64,000 nt of DNA from an uncultured Porphyromonadaceae bacterium (GCA_900542255.1 UQMR01000004.1:1-64000); one strand, 5' to 3'; shown: positions 36,035 to 45,735, numbered from the stretch's first letter. The notes: a model not told the origin generated them from the letters alone. Program-made: numbers and translations.

Positions 36035-36150
36035 GTAAAATGTGGAAGGATTTGGCTGCTTGCAACCACAGAAAAAAATGCTAAAACTGCGTCTTTCGGA
36101 GCTACCCCGCATCGGGGGCTGCCATCGGTTCAAGTTTTACATTTCCTACT
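36035..36150 (+). promoter_or_regulatory. Candidate SAM riboswitch (SAM-I clan) upstream of metK
   Basis: A closing helix AAATGT/ACATTT (36038-36043 with 36139-36144) encloses GTGG...GCAACCAC (36042-36045 with 36066-36069) and a GC-rich hairpin at 36100-36120. The order GTGGAAGGAUUUG, then GCAACC, then AUGCUAAAAC resembles the S-box core (GUGGAGGGA, GCAACC, GGUGCUAAUUCC). Position before S-adenosylmethionine synthetase fits feedback by SAM. Some helices are shorter than in the usual class, so a variant class is possible. Confidence 0.6.
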
Positions 36151-36228
36151 CCGCATTACAACGAGGTAACGTACCGACAAAGATACCCCGCATGTAATGA
36201 ATGTATTTATCAACAAAATAGAATAACT

Positions 36229-37548
36229 ATGAACTACCTATTCACGTCAGAATCGGTGTCGGAAGGACACCCCGACAAAGTGGCCGACCAACTGTCGGAT
36301 GCTGTGTTGGACGAATTTTTGGCACAAGACCCAAACTCGAAAGTTGCTTGCGAAACATTGGTAACCACCGGACAAGTTGTATTGGCCGGCGAGGTGAAAT
36401 CGACGGCGTATGTTGACCTGATGGATACCGCCCGCCGCGTCATAAACCGCATAGGATATAACAAGAGTGCCTATAAATTCGACGGAGACTCTTGCGGCAT
36501 CTTCTCTGCCATACATGAGCAAAGCGCCGACATCAACCGCGGTGTAGAACGCAAAGACCCCATGGAACAAGGTGCCGGCGACCAAGGCATGATGTTTGGC
36601 TACGCCTGCAACGAAACAGACAACTACATGCCATTGTCGCTCGAATTGTCGCATCTGCTGCTTGTAGAGCTGGCCAAAATACGTCGCGAAGGCCAACAAA
36701 TGACCTACTTGCGCAAAGGTAAAGAGGTATCGTATCTGCGCCCCGACTCGAAATCGCAGGTAACCATCGAATATAACGATAAAAATGAGCCGGTAAGAGT
36801 ACACACGATTGTAATCTCTACACAGCACGACGAGTTTATAACAGCCGACGACAATACGCCCGAAGCGCAAGAGCGCGCCGACGCCGATATGCTCGCAAGG
36901 ATATACGACGATGTGAAAAACATCTTGCTGCCCCGCGTCAAAGCCCAACTTCCTGCAAGGGTACAGGCTCTCTTCGATGATGAGCTGAAACTGCTGGTAA
37001 ACCCGACAGGTAAGTTCGTCATCGGTGGCCCCCACGGCGATACCGGACTGACGGGACGGAAAATCATCGTCGATACCTACGGCGGTAAAGGAGCTCATGG
37101 CGGCGGTGCCTTCTCAGGCAAAGACCCCTCGAAAGTCGACCGCTCGGCAGCATACGCCGCCCGCCACATAGCCAAGAACCTTGTAGCCGCCGGTGTGGCC
37201 GACGAAGTATTGGTACAGGTTTCATACGCCATAGGTGTAGCCCAACCGGTAAGCATCTACGTAAATACTTATGGCAAATCGCACGTCAAGGAGAGCGATG
37301 CTGAAATTGCCGAAGTAGTAAAACACCTCTTCGACCTACGCCCGCGCGCCATAGAAGAACGACTCAAACTGCGTAACCCCATCTACGAAGAGACAGCCTC
37401 CTACGGTCACATGGGTCGCACCCCGCGCACGGTAACCAAGGTGTTCAACTCGCGCTACCTTGCCCAACCTATCGTACGCGAGGTAGAACTCTTCACATGG
37501 GAGAAACTCGACTATGTAGAACCCATCCGCAAAGCCTTCGGACTGTAA
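36229..37548 (+). CDS. metK: S-adenosylmethionine synthetase
   Basis: Makes SAM from methionine and ATP. 439 residues, somewhat long but usual for Bacteroidetes. [15 protein letters not shown] near residue 12, [12 protein letters not shown] near 118, and [13 protein letters not shown] and [16 protein letters not shown] near 265-305 are the three family signatures. Monocistronic, with a structured leader and its own terminator. Confidence 0.97.
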   Translation: MNYLFTSESVSEGHPDKVADQLSDAVLDEFLAQDPNSKVACETLVTTGQVVLAGEVKSTAYVDLMDTARRVINRIGYNKSAYKFDGDSCGIFSAIHEQSADINRGVERKDPMEQGAGDQGMMFGYACNETDNYMPLSLELSHLLLVELAKIRREGQQMTYLRKGKEVSYLRPDSKSQVTIEYNDKNEPVRVHTIVISTQHDEFITADDNTPEAQERADADMLARIYDDVKNILLPRVKAQLPARVQALFDDELKLLVNPTGKFVIGGPHGDTGLTGRKIIVDTYGGKGAHGGGAFSGKDPSKVDRSAAYAARHIAKNLVAAGVADEVLVQVSYAIGVAQPVSIYVNTYGKSHVKESDAEIAEVVKHLFDLRPRAIEERLKLRNPIYEETASYGHMGRTPRTVTKVFNSRYLAQPIVREVELFTWEKLDYVEPIRKAFGL

Positions 37549-37572
37549 TTTCATCCACTCCTCCATAAGACC

Positions 37573-37617
37573 CGGCGGCAACTTTGTTGTGACAGAGTTG
37601 CCGCCGAGCGTGTTTTT
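37573..37617 (+). terminator. Terminator after metK
   Basis: 11-base-pair perfect stem (37573-37583 with 37596-37606); a TTTTTT run follows after 5 bases. Confidence 0.8.
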
Positions 37618-37697
37618 TCAATACCTCGTCCTACTTACAAAAGCATGCGACTCGCCCTCCCCTATTCTGTCTTTACCGGTATCAGGTATATGAATCC

Positions 37698-38978
37698 CTA
37701 TTTACGAATAGCGGCTTTTGCCAACAGTTTATGCCCTATGCGGCAATAAAGGCACTTTTTAGCCATGCAATACTCATTATATAACTGTATCAATGCTTGG
37801 CTTTCGAGAGCATTGCGCACCTCGATACCGATGGCAGCAAAACGACGGATGATGCTGTTCTGCTCGGGATGCAACGACTCCCATATCGTCTGCGCACGGT
37901 CGATGTAACGGTCGTCGCCTACATACGTTCCATAAGAATAGAGCAATGGCGCCACAGTGTTGATAAGAATTATATCTATGGCCGGTGTCCCCAATACGGC
38001 TGACGACACGGGCGAAACATTATCGAAAGTGTAGTGCGTATTCCAATACCCAGAGAGTTGCACTTGAAACAATTTGCGCAACTCGTCGAGCGTCGGAGTT
38101 TCGCACAAACGGGCAAAGAGCGAGAAGCCGCCGCAGATATAGTGTGCCAACATGGCCAGCCGTCTGTGAGGAAAATTCTGCGGACGCAGACGGGAGAACT
38201 TCCACGCCGAAGACGGCAATGGATGCAACCCGAACTTATTCTGCAAGAAAGCATATTCTCCCGACAACCGTGTATAGTAGTTGTCTTGGGGTCGCTCGTC
38301 TTCGAGCAATCCGGCCTGCCCCAGCAAGAAGGCCTCGATTTGGAAAAGACTGTCGGCATGCTTCCGCAAAAATGCAAGAGGCAGACTGCGCGCCAACCTT
38401 TCGAAGGCATCGCCATTGATGCCGAAACCCATGTTGCGCGACAGGGTGACATAGCACACTTCCTCCCAATCGCCGCGATACAAATCGTACCACACGGCAA
38501 TGCGTTCGCTCTTGGCCTGCAACCGTTCGAGCGAAAGACTGGCAAGCCAATCGGTAACAAAGAAAGCGTCTATCTCAGAAATTTGTTCACCGCAAGGCAA
38601 CGACGGAGCATTGTTGGTCAAGCTTTCGTAATCGTATCGCAACGTAGGCGCGGGACGCAAAACGAATTGCGGAATTACCTCTCCGTTGCTGCGGCATACA
38701 CGAGCATCGTCTTGTTCCACAACATGCAATATCACAGAATCGTAGGCTTTATCGGCATGATGTCCGTGACGTTTCCAATCGGAAGCCAAACGATGTATCT
38801 CGATATTTCCCACCCACAAACAACCGTCTATACGTATTTTGGCATTGAAGAAATCGGGCCCGGCATCGGTATTGAGCTGCCCGGCATCGATTATTTGCAA
38901 ACGGCGACCGTCGGTTGTGGTCAGTTGCGACGTATCGAACAACAAATGCTGCCAAACATATTGCATCAACTTCTCCAT
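37698..38978 (-). CDS. DUF2851 family protein
   Basis: 426 residues, a conserved Bacteroidetes protein of unknown function. MQYVWQHLLFD at the start, the segment DAGQLNTDAGPDFFNAKIRIDG near 30-50 with WVGNIEIH, and a C-terminal CLYCRIGHKLL with two cysteines are typical of the family. The DAGxxNxxxGPDFxxA pattern suggests an enzymatic core, but no reaction is known. It diverges from dapB. Confidence 0.9.
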   Translation of the reverse strand: MEKLMQYVWQHLLFDTSQLTTTDGRRLQIIDAGQLNTDAGPDFFNAKIRIDGCLWVGNIEIHRLASDWKRHGHHADKAYDSVILHVVEQDDARVCRSNGEVIPQFVLRPAPTLRYDYESLTNNAPSLPCGEQISEIDAFFVTDWLASLSLERLQAKSERIAVWYDLYRGDWEEVCYVTLSRNMGFGINGDAFERLARSLPLAFLRKHADSLFQIEAFLLGQAGLLEDERPQDNYYTRLSGEYAFLQNKFGLHPLPSSAWKFSRLRPQNFPHRRLAMLAHYICGGFSLFARLCETPTLDELRKLFQVQLSGYWNTHYTFDNVSPVSSAVLGTPAIDIILINTVAPLLYSYGTYVGDDRYIDRAQTIWESLHPEQNSIIRRFAAIGIEVRNALESQALIQLYNEYCMAKKCLYCRIGHKLLAKAAIRK

Positions 38979-39011
38979 AGAAACTTACTACATGGGGTTA
39001 TCTATTTTCTA

Positions 39012-39019
39012 TATCTTTG
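39012..39019 (+). promoter_or_regulatory. -7 box of dapB
   Basis: TATCTTTG, 59 bases before the ATG; weak -33. Confidence 0.5.
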
Positions 39020-39078
39020 CAAGATAAAGAATCTTTACCGGATTTGGAGCATGTAAAACCATTTAATTTCTACCCGAT

Positions 39079-39795
39079 ATGAAAATAGCACTGATAGGAT
39101 ATGGCAAGATGGGACACGCCATAGAAGAGATAGCCCTCAAACGCGGCCACGAGATAGTATGCCGCATAGACCGCGACAACACGGCCGATTTTACTTCGCA
39201 AGCCTTTGCCCAAGCCGACATAGCCATAGAATTTACAACCCCTGCCACGGCTGTCGATAACTACTACAAGGCTTTTGCCGCAGGCAAACCGGTGGTATCG
39301 GGTACCACCGGATGGTTAGAGAGACTACCCGAAATAAAAGAGGCTTGCAGCAAAGGCAATACGCTGTTTTATGCCTCCAATTTCAGTCTCGGTGTAAACA
39401 TATTCTTTGCCATGAACCGCTGGTTGGCATCGGTCATGAATCATGTAGAAGAGTATCGCGCCTCGCTCGAAGAGATACACCACATACACAAGCTAGACCA
39501 CCCGAGCGGTACGGCCATCACGCTGGCCGAGGAGCTTATCGCCAACACCGACCGACTATCACAATGGAGCGAAGATAAAACAGGAGATGACATATTGCCT
39601 GTCACGGCGATAAGGGAGGGAGAAGTACCGGGCACTCACATCATCCGCTATGAGTCTGATGCAGATGTCATAACAATGGAGCACCGTGCCAAAAGCCGCA
39701 AAGGCTTTGCCCTGGGTGCCGTCTTGGCCGCCGAGTTTACAGTAGGCAAGCAAGGGTGGCTTACGATGCAAGATATGCTGCCCTTCCTGCACTAA
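39079..39795 (+). CDS. dapB: 4-hydroxy-tetrahydrodipicolinate reductase
   Basis: Lysine and diaminopimelate synthesis, reducing HTPA with NAD(P)H. 238 residues, shorter than the E. coli enzyme (about 273) as is usual in this phylum. The GYGKMGHAIEEIA nucleotide-binding loop is at the N-terminus, SGTTGW near 75, ASNFSLGVNIFF near 98, and the catalytic HHIHKLDHPSGTA near 133. Converges with the LysR gene. Confidence 0.96.
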   Translation: MKIALIGYGKMGHAIEEIALKRGHEIVCRIDRDNTADFTSQAFAQADIAIEFTTPATAVDNYYKAFAAGKPVVSGTTGWLERLPEIKEACSKGNTLFYASNFSLGVNIFFAMNRWLASVMNHVEEYRASLEEIHHIHKLDHPSGTAITLAEELIANTDRLSQWSEDKTGDDILPVTAIREGEVPGTHIIRYESDADVITMEHRAKSRKGFALGAVLAAEFTVGKQGWLTMQDMLPFLH

Positions 39796-39821
39796 TCACA
39801 AGCAGCATCCCTCCCCATACA

Positions 39822-39860
39822 GGAACGACAAGCTGTTATAACCAGGCATTTTGTCGTTCC
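39822..39860. terminator. Hairpin at the dapB/LysR junction
   Basis: 10-base-pair perfect stem (39822-39831 with 39851-39860) that overlaps the last codons of the LysR gene. T runs are weak, so termination is only likely. Confidence 0.5.
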
Positions 39861-40732
39861 TTTACGGCTATCGATTCACTCAGGAGTTTAAGGAACGCCA
39901 ACATGGAGCGTTTACGATAAGAGTTTTTAAGGGTATGCACACAGCCCTCCATCTCGTTATGCGGAATATCGAGACGGATGGCTTTCACGCCCTGCTCATT
40001 ATGAATCGTCGCCTCTGCCAGAACCGATACCAGATGATTTTGCCGTATCAGCTCTAAAAGGATATTCACCTCATTAAGCTCTATGCGCACTTTATAATTG
40101 CATTGGGAGGCAACCATGTCAAAGGCATTGCGGGCCTGCAATCCTCGTGCAGGGAGTGCCAAATCGAATTTTTCCAATTCGGACAACGTGATTCTCTCTT
40201 TTCCGGCCAGCACATGTGAATCACCTACCACCACCGACAGATAATTCTGGAAAAGAATGTGCGACTCTACATCTTCTATGGGATAAGAGGGCTTGAAGGC
40301 CAATACAAAGTCGACCGTCTCGTTGCGAAGCAGCTCCATCAACTCCGCCATCGGCTTGTAAAAGATATTGAGCTTTATCTTGGGGTACATCTTCATGAAA
40401 GAGAATATCGTCTCCGTCAGTATAGGACTGAAAGAATAGGTGACACCAATGCTCAGTGTACCCACCGAAAGCTCGTTGAGGTCGTTTATACGCGTGATGC
40501 ACAAATCGGCATCGCGCAATGTCTGCCGCGCATACGGCAATAGCTCGCAACCGGCCTCGGTAAGCACGACCTTGTGGCTGCTTCGCGTCAATAACTGGGT
40601 TCCTATCTCCTGTTCCAACTGTTTTACCTGTTGCGAAAGAGTACTCTGCGTCACAAAAAGAGCCTTGGCTGCCACAGAAAAATTGAGGGTTTCGGCAACC
40701 TTGACAAAATATCTCAACTGACGTAATTCCAT
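39836..40732 (-). CDS. LysR-family transcriptional regulator
   Basis: 298 residues. The N-terminal winged helix begins MELRQLRYFVKVAETLNFS with the recognition segment ALFVTQSTLSQQVKQLEQE; residues about 90-298 are the type 2 periplasmic-binding fold effector domain. The Cys pair of OxyR is absent. It lies 36 bases downstream of the exporter genes on the same strand, so it may be co-transcribed with or regulate them; the effector is unknown. Confidence 0.9.
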   Translation of the reverse strand: MELRQLRYFVKVAETLNFSVAAKALFVTQSTLSQQVKQLEQEIGTQLLTRSSHKVVLTEAGCELLPYARQTLRDADLCITRINDLNELSVGTLSIGVTYSFSPILTETIFSFMKMYPKIKLNIFYKPMAELMELLRNETVDFVLAFKPSYPIEDVESHILFQNYLSVVVGDSHVLAGKERITLSELEKFDLALPARGLQARNAFDMVASQCNYKVRIELNEVNILLELIRQNHLVSVLAEATIHNEQGVKAIRLDIPHNEMEGCVHTLKNSYRKRSMLAFLKLLSESIAVKERQNAWL

Positions 40733-40768
40733 GCTGACTTAAATATTAAGGATACAAATATAACAAAG

Positions 40769-41251
40769 CTATCGGGTAGCACGAAAAGATATGTTCTTAA
40801 AAAGAAAAATAGGTATCGTGGCTCCGGTAACCATTCCTATAAGAATAAAAAGGCAGGTAAGCCCATTATAGGCAAAAAGATAAAAATAATGATTGAAAGA
40901 CTCCTCGCCGATGGCCAGAATAGACATGGCCAATCCTCCGAAAGACTTATACGCATAGATACCCGGTATCATGGGCAACAGTGCCGGGAACAAACAGGTC
41001 TCGGCAGGAGTCTTCACCTTGGGCGAGAGAAAGACGGCCAACACTCCTATGATAAATGCCGCCACCACCGAGGCGACAATGATATGCCACCCTATGCCGG
41101 GAGCCTGCATCAGAACAAAACGGAGGGAATGCCCTACCGCAGCAAGAAGCGCACAATAGAAATAGGCCCTCTTGGGGGGCTTGCTAATAGCGGAAAAACC
41201 GATAGCAGCTATCGCTGCAAACAATGCGTCCTGTAAAATCTGCAATAACAT
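40769..41251 (-). CDS. ThrE/YjjB-type exporter subunit
   Basis: 160 residues, with four to five hydrophobic segments; matches the small ThrE_2 (DUF3815/YjjB) half of the threonine/serine or dicarboxylate exporter family. PALLPMIPGIYAYKSFGGLA near residue 90 is the conserved membrane loop. It follows the larger subunit by 15 bases. Substrate could be threonine/serine or succinate. Confidence 0.85.
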   Translation of the reverse strand: MLLQILQDALFAAIAAIGFSAISKPPKRAYFYCALLAAVGHSLRFVLMQAPGIGWHIIVASVVAAFIIGVLAVFLSPKVKTPAETCLFPALLPMIPGIYAYKSFGGLAMSILAIGEESFNHYFYLFAYNGLTCLFILIGMVTGATIPIFLFKNISFRATR

Positions 41252-41266
41252 AATAGCCTCTACCTA

Positions 41267-42049
41267 TTAAAACATACCTATATTCATCAATAACATGCCG
41301 CAACAAAGCCCCACAGAGAGACATCCCGTCAGGATAAGCGCATCGACAAAACGGCTGAACGCACATATATAATGGCTGTAAATCATATCGCTGAAAGAGT
41401 TGAGGAACGGAATGCCCGGTACAAGATACAATACACTGGTACCTATGGCTATATCGGGGGTCGTACCCCAACCATACAAAGCACACGTAGCTCCCAGGAC
41501 CGACGAGAGAAAGGCGCAAAAAAAGACTGTAACCCTTGCATCGAAACCTCGTCGCAGAAGCTGCTGTTTCAGGTAGAATCCAGCCAAGGTGGCAATACCC
41601 ACCATCAGCATAGCCACCCAGTCGCCTCCAAACAACCGGCAAAACGAAGCATTCGCCAAAGAGACCAACAGCAAAACGACCCATCTATTGCCCGAACGAC
41701 TGCTTATAATAGACTCGAAACGCTCTTTGGCTTCAAAAAAACCTATCTTTCTGTCGGCAACTTCCCAGCTTAATTCACTCAGTCGGGTATTGATATCGAA
41801 ACTTATCGCCGTATGTAATACCGTATCGATAGAAGTAAACATCTCGTTCTTGTCCTTTCCATATACCGTCATATGCACATGGCGTGGCATAATGGTGAGT
41901 TCCACATCTTTCCCGAAGGCATGTGCCATACGCCGCACGTTCTTTTCCAGGCGAATGCAGGTAGCCCCACAACCTAACAAGAATACGGCATAACGCGACA
42001 AAAAGAGGCACAACTCTTTGGATGTCACACTATAACTGGTCGAATCCAT
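41267..42049 (-). CDS. ThrE/YjjP-type exporter subunit
   Basis: 260 residues. A soluble N-terminal domain (residues 1-115: LLGCGATCIRLEKNVRRMA and TIMPRHVHMTVYG) leads into five membrane segments; this is the ThrE_1 (DUF1212/YjjP) half. FNSFSDMIYSH-type sequence with LVPGIPFLNSFSDM near 205 matches the conserved PGxPxxN loop. The two halves together make one exporter. Preceded by a 57-residue membrane gene. Confidence 0.88.
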   Translation of the reverse strand: MDSTSYSVTSKELCLFLSRYAVFLLGCGATCIRLEKNVRRMAHAFGKDVELTIMPRHVHMTVYGKDKNEMFTSIDTVLHTAISFDINTRLSELSWEVADRKIGFFEAKERFESIISSRSGNRWVVLLLVSLANASFCRLFGGDWVAMLMVGIATLAGFYLKQQLLRRGFDARVTVFFCAFLSSVLGATCALYGWGTTPDIAIGTSVLYLVPGIPFLNSFSDMIYSHYICAFSRFVDALILTGCLSVGLCCGMLLMNIGMF

Positions 42050-42061
42050 AGAATAAATAAA

Positions 42062-42235
42062 CTAATCTTCATCCTCCAAGCTGTCGCCCGGGACATAAAA
42101 TTCATCATACTCATTGCCCAACTCGAAAAGCCGGTTTTCTACCGACTTGGCCCATACAAAGAGAACAACCTTGAACAACATAAAAACCATAATGAGAGCT
42201 ACAACACAGCTCCATGTAAACATCGGCAAATTCAT
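42062..42235 (-). CDS. Small single-span membrane protein (57 residues) upstream of the exporter
   Basis: ATG 42235 to TAG 42062-42064. An N-terminal membrane segment (about residues 6-28: MFTWSCVVALIMVFMLFKVV) is followed by a charged tail rich in Glu and Asp (GNEYDEFYVPGDSLEDED). The stop lies 12 bases before the exporter gene, so co-transcription is likely. The composition (hydrophobic then acidic, third-position T/G bias like its neighbours) supports a real gene. No family recognised; an accessory subunit is possible. Confidence 0.65.
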   Translation of the reverse strand: MNLPMFTWSCVVALIMVFMLFKVVLFVWAKSVENRLFELGNEYDEFYVPGDSLEDED

Positions 42236-42424
42236 AATACAGAATATTTATAAGTTTTCTTGCGCAAAGGAAGTGTACTATACAATGCTCGAAAAGCCTT
42301 TTTTAGTGAAAGATTCGATAGGTATCATAAGCAAAACGCATCACTCGCGGCACCCTACAACCCAAGAAGCCCCCATGACTCTGTCGGGGAGCGACAAAAG
42401 GCGGCAAAAAGAGTTAAAAGAGAA
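42236..42424. other. Divergent gap before lepB
   Basis: No gene found between the small membrane protein and the lepB promoter. A TTCCTTTG on the minus strand near 42265 is a poor -7 candidate for the exporter operon. Confidence 0.4.
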
Positions 42425-42454
42425 TTGTTTATCAGAAAAAAATAGATACTTTTG
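42425..42454 (+). promoter_or_regulatory. Promoter of the lepB pair
   Basis: TTGT, 18 bases, TACTTTTG (42447-42454). The leader to the first ATG is about 160 bases. Confidence 0.6.
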
Positions 42455-42619
42455 TCATCAGAAAGAGTTGTTTGTCTCTACCGCAACCACAAACGGCAGC
42501 AAGAGTCGATACGATGTAATATCGTGTAAACCAGAGACTCCGCAACAGATGTAACGCAGTGCAGACAAGATGTACCGGAAACTTTTTCACCCCAGAAAAC
42601 AACCGCTCATACAGCAAAC

Positions 42620-44086
42620 ATGAATACGAAAACCTCTCATACGCAGACGGCCACACCGCGCCCCCGCAACCTGATAGCAAGGTTAAAGACCGTACGTCGC
42701 ACACGCTGGATACGTTTCGGCCTATTTTCGCTCATCTATATTTTATGGATTATCTGGCTGGGCAACTACTGGCTGCTATTACTATTTCCTCTCTTTGGAG
42801 ACATATACCTCACGCAATATATCCCCTGGGGCGCATGGAAAAACATCAAGAATCCCATCCTGCGCACCATTGCCGATTGGGTAGATGCCATCGTATATGC
42901 CCTCGTGTTGGTCTATTTCATATTCATCTTCCTTTTCCAGAACTTCCAGATACCTACACCGTCGCTCGAAAAGTCGATGCTCGTAGGCGATTACCTGTTG
43001 GTTAGCAAAGTGCATTACGGCCCCCGCATTCCACAAACGCCGTTGCATTTCCCGCTCACACAACATACCATTCCCCTCATCAATACCAAATCGTATATCG
43101 AGAGCGTACAATGGCCCTACCATCGCCTCAAAGGGTTGCGCGATGTAGAACGCAACGACATCGTGGTATTTAACTTCCCGACCGGCGATACCGTAGCAAG
43201 CCTCATGCCCAACCCCGACTACTATACACTGATACACTACTACGGACGCGAAGCCGTACACCGCGATAAAGCGCGCTTCGGCGATATTATATACCGCCCC
43301 GTAGACCGCAGGGAACCCTATGTGAAACGTTGTATAGGACTTCCGGGCGAAACATTCGAAATAAAAGACAATCTCGTATACATCGACGGAAAGGCGTTGG
43401 AAGAGCCATCGAAACTCCAATACAACTACTTCGTCGAAACCGACGGCACGCTGATAACCGATAAAACCTTTGAAAGCTGGGGGGTAAGCATCGATGACCG
43501 CAACTACACCAACAACTCGGCACAAGCCCCCTACATATATGCCCGCATAGGCATCTCCCCCAAAGCCAACGGCATGTATAACCCCGTATATCACATGCCT
43601 CTTACACAAGAAGCGCTCGAAAAAGCCCAAGCCGCACCTTTTGTGAAACAAGTCATAAAAGAGCCGGGGGAATTCGGAGGCGAAGTCTTCCCGTTAGACA
43701 CGGCATACCGTTGGACCCGTGCCGATTTCGGTCCGCTGTGGATACCGCGCAAAGGAGAAACCCTTCAACTTACGGCACAAAACTATCCGCTCTACGAAAG
43801 GGCGATACGTACTTACGAGGGCAACGAGCTGAGCTTAAAGGATGGCATCATATACCTCAACGGAAAGCCTGCCACCGAATATACATTCAAAATGAACTAT
43901 TACATGATGTTGGGCGACAACCGCGATAATTCGGCCGACTCCCGTTACTGGGGTTTCGTGCCCGAAGACCACATCATAGGCACTCCTATTCTGGTATTCA
44001 TGTCGTTGGACAAAGACAAAGGCTGGTTCGACGGTAAATTCCGCTTCAACCGCTTTTTGCGCCCCGTTAAATCGTTGGTAAAATAG
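42620..44086 (+). CDS. lepB: Signal peptidase I, catalytically intact
   Basis: Removes signal peptides at the periplasmic face. 488 residues, with several hydrophobic segments (about 31-62 and 86-110) before the catalytic domain. The nucleophile Ser115 lies in IPTPSLEKSMLVGD, aligned with the usual PTSSMEKSLLVGD; the general base Lys236 is in YVKRCIGLPGE; box E is LGDNRDNSADSRYWGFVP near 435. A long insertion (about 290-400) is common in Bacteroidetes enzymes. Followed after 12 bases by a paralogue that lacks both catalytic residues. Confidence 0.94.
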   Translation: MNTKTSHTQTATPRPRNLIARLKTVRRTRWIRFGLFSLIYILWIIWLGNYWLLLLFPLFGDIYLTQYIPWGAWKNIKNPILRTIADWVDAIVYALVLVYFIFIFLFQNFQIPTPSLEKSMLVGDYLLVSKVHYGPRIPQTPLHFPLTQHTIPLINTKSYIESVQWPYHRLKGLRDVERNDIVVFNFPTGDTVASLMPNPDYYTLIHYYGREAVHRDKARFGDIIYRPVDRREPYVKRCIGLPGETFEIKDNLVYIDGKALEEPSKLQYNYFVETDGTLITDKTFESWGVSIDDRNYTNNSAQAPYIYARIGISPKANGMYNPVYHMPLTQEALEKAQAAPFVKQVIKEPGEFGGEVFPLDTAYRWTRADFGPLWIPRKGETLQLTAQNYPLYERAIRTYEGNELSLKDGIIYLNGKPATEYTFKMNYYMMLGDNRDNSADSRYWGFVPEDHIIGTPILVFMSLDKDKGWFDGKFRFNRFLRPVKSLVK

Positions 44087-44098
44087 CGGTGGCCCCAC

Positions 44099-45103
44099 AT
44101 GGCGAAAAGGCGTAACCATATCGCAAAAGCCGCTCTTATACTTGTTGTAGCCTTGGTGATAGCAGGTATATGCCGCACCTTTTGTGTAGAATCTTACAAG
44201 ATTGCCCCCGCGCAAATGGAGAATACGCTACTCGCCGGCGACCGCGTCTGCGTCGACAAGCTGTGCTATGGCATACGCCTGCCGCAAACCTTCTCTCTCC
44301 TGCCCATAGCAGACACACTGCCTTTCTTCCAAGTACCCTCCTACTACCCCACTCACCCTCTGCCTTATAAAAGGGTGTGGATGGCAACGGCGCGGCGCGG
44401 CGATATCGTTGTATTCAACTACCCCACGGGAGAAAACAGACCCATCAGCAAAAACCCTACCGCCATATCCCGATGTATAGGTATTCCCGGAGATACCATC
44501 GTCTACCATACCGGGAAACTCTCTATCAACGGAGAAAACGTAGCGCAAAGCCCCTACGTCACGGATGCTTACCAAGTTGCCGACACGATACTGCCCCTTT
44601 GGGAGAAGGCCATGCAGAAAACCCTGGACAAAGAGCCCGATACAGATACTATCGGCTCTGTCAATATCCTGTACATCAACCGCTACGACTACGACCAAAT
44701 AAAAAATCTACTCCCTGACAAGGCAGCCTTGCAGCCCATCGCCTTGCCGCAAGACAGCTACCGTGTAGAATTACCGCCATACGGACAACCGGCAAAGGTT
44801 ACCGCTGACAATGCCGCCCAATATGCCCATATCATAAACCGCTATGAACGTGAGAAAGTGACACTCCGCGGCAATAAACTATACAGGGGCGGGCGCGAAG
44901 TGAAGGAATATACCTTCTCGCAACCCTATTATTGGGTAGTGGGCGACAACCGCACCACCACCATCGACTCGCGCTACTTCGGCGCACTCCCGCACAGCCA
45001 CCTGATAGGACGTTGCCGGTATATCCTATACTCCATTGCTCCCGATGGAGAAAACGGCAACCCGTGGCGCAGTAACCGATTTATGCTCACAATAAAGCCA
45101 TGA
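44099..45103 (+). CDS. Signal peptidase I paralogue without Ser and Lys
   Basis: 334 residues, one N-terminal membrane anchor (about 8-26), then the S26 peptidase fold. At the nucleophile position the sequence reads IAPAQMENTLLAGD (Gln39 in place of Ser), and at the general base ISRCIGIPGD (Ser124 in place of Lys). Box E (VGDNRTTTIDSRYFGALP) and the IGxPGD loop are kept, so the fold is preserved while peptidase activity should be lost. S. aureus SpsA beside SpsB is a known parallel. A binding or regulatory role for the partner LepB is possible. It overlaps the next gene by 4 bases. Confidence 0.85.
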   Translation: MAKRRNHIAKAALILVVALVIAGICRTFCVESYKIAPAQMENTLLAGDRVCVDKLCYGIRLPQTFSLLPIADTLPFFQVPSYYPTHPLPYKRVWMATARRGDIVVFNYPTGENRPISKNPTAISRCIGIPGDTIVYHTGKLSINGENVAQSPYVTDAYQVADTILPLWEKAMQKTLDKEPDTDTIGSVNILYINRYDYDQIKNLLPDKAALQPIALPQDSYRVELPPYGQPAKVTADNAAQYAHIINRYEREKVTLRGNKLYRGGREVKEYTFSQPYYWVVGDNRTTTIDSRYFGALPHSHLIGRCRYILYSIAPDGENGNPWRSNRFMLTIKP

Positions 45104-45735
45104 AACAACTCTACCTCTCTACGGCCTATTGGGCTCCCGTATCATACTATGCTGCAATATTCAGACACAATGGTGCAACGATAGAGCAATACGACACGTA
45201 CGTCAAGCAAACCTATCGCAACCGCTGCCATATCATCGGTCCTGCGGGAGTGCAGGCACTTACCATTCCCATTGTAAAACCGCTTGCCGGAACACCTACA
45301 CGCGACATTCTCATCAGCGAACACGGAAACTGGCGGCACCTGCACCGCATGGCTATCGCCTCGGCATACGGCTCATCGCCCTTTTATGAATATTATGCCG
45401 ACGACATAAACCGCTTCTACGACAAACCGTGCAAATATCTTCTCGACTATAACCTGAAACAGATAGAGTGCGTATGTAACTGGATAGAGAGGTATCCCGC
45501 CATCGCATGCAGCACACAATACTCTCACGACCTTCCTTGCGACACTACCATAGATTTGCGGGATGCCATACACCCCAAACATCCCGACGAAACACGCATA
45601 GCCCCTTACCTGCCCCGACCCTATTACCAAGTATTTGAAGCCCAAACAGGCTTCGTATGCGATGCCTCGATATTGGATTTGCTATGCAACATGGGCAACG
45701 AGTCGCTCCTCGTATTACTGGGTATAGCATCCTGA
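45100..45735 (+). CDS. WbqC-like family protein
   Basis: 211 residues. The start (LYLSTAYWAPVSYYAAIFR) and the conserved GPAGVQALTIPIVKP, WRHLHRMAIASAYG and PFYEYYADDI segments match the WbqC-like family, which is often near polysaccharide or lipid-modifying genes and whose chemistry is unsettled. The ATG overlaps the stop of the LepB paralogue. Cytoplasmic, no signal peptide. Confidence 0.88.
   Translation: MKQLYLSTAYWAPVSYYAAIFRHNGATIEQYDTYVKQTYRNRCHIIGPAGVQALTIPIVKPLAGTPTRDILISEHGNWRHLHRMAIASAYGSSPFYEYYADDINRFYDKPCKYLLDYNLKQIECVCNWIERYPAIACSTQYSHDLPCDTTIDLRDAIHPKHPDETRIAPYLPRPYYQVFEAQTGFVCDASILDLLCNMGNESLLVLLGIAS

Noticed and set aside
38034-39056. Long plus-strand open frame opposite the DUF2851 gene
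   Set aside because: Antisense, with no recognisable domain.
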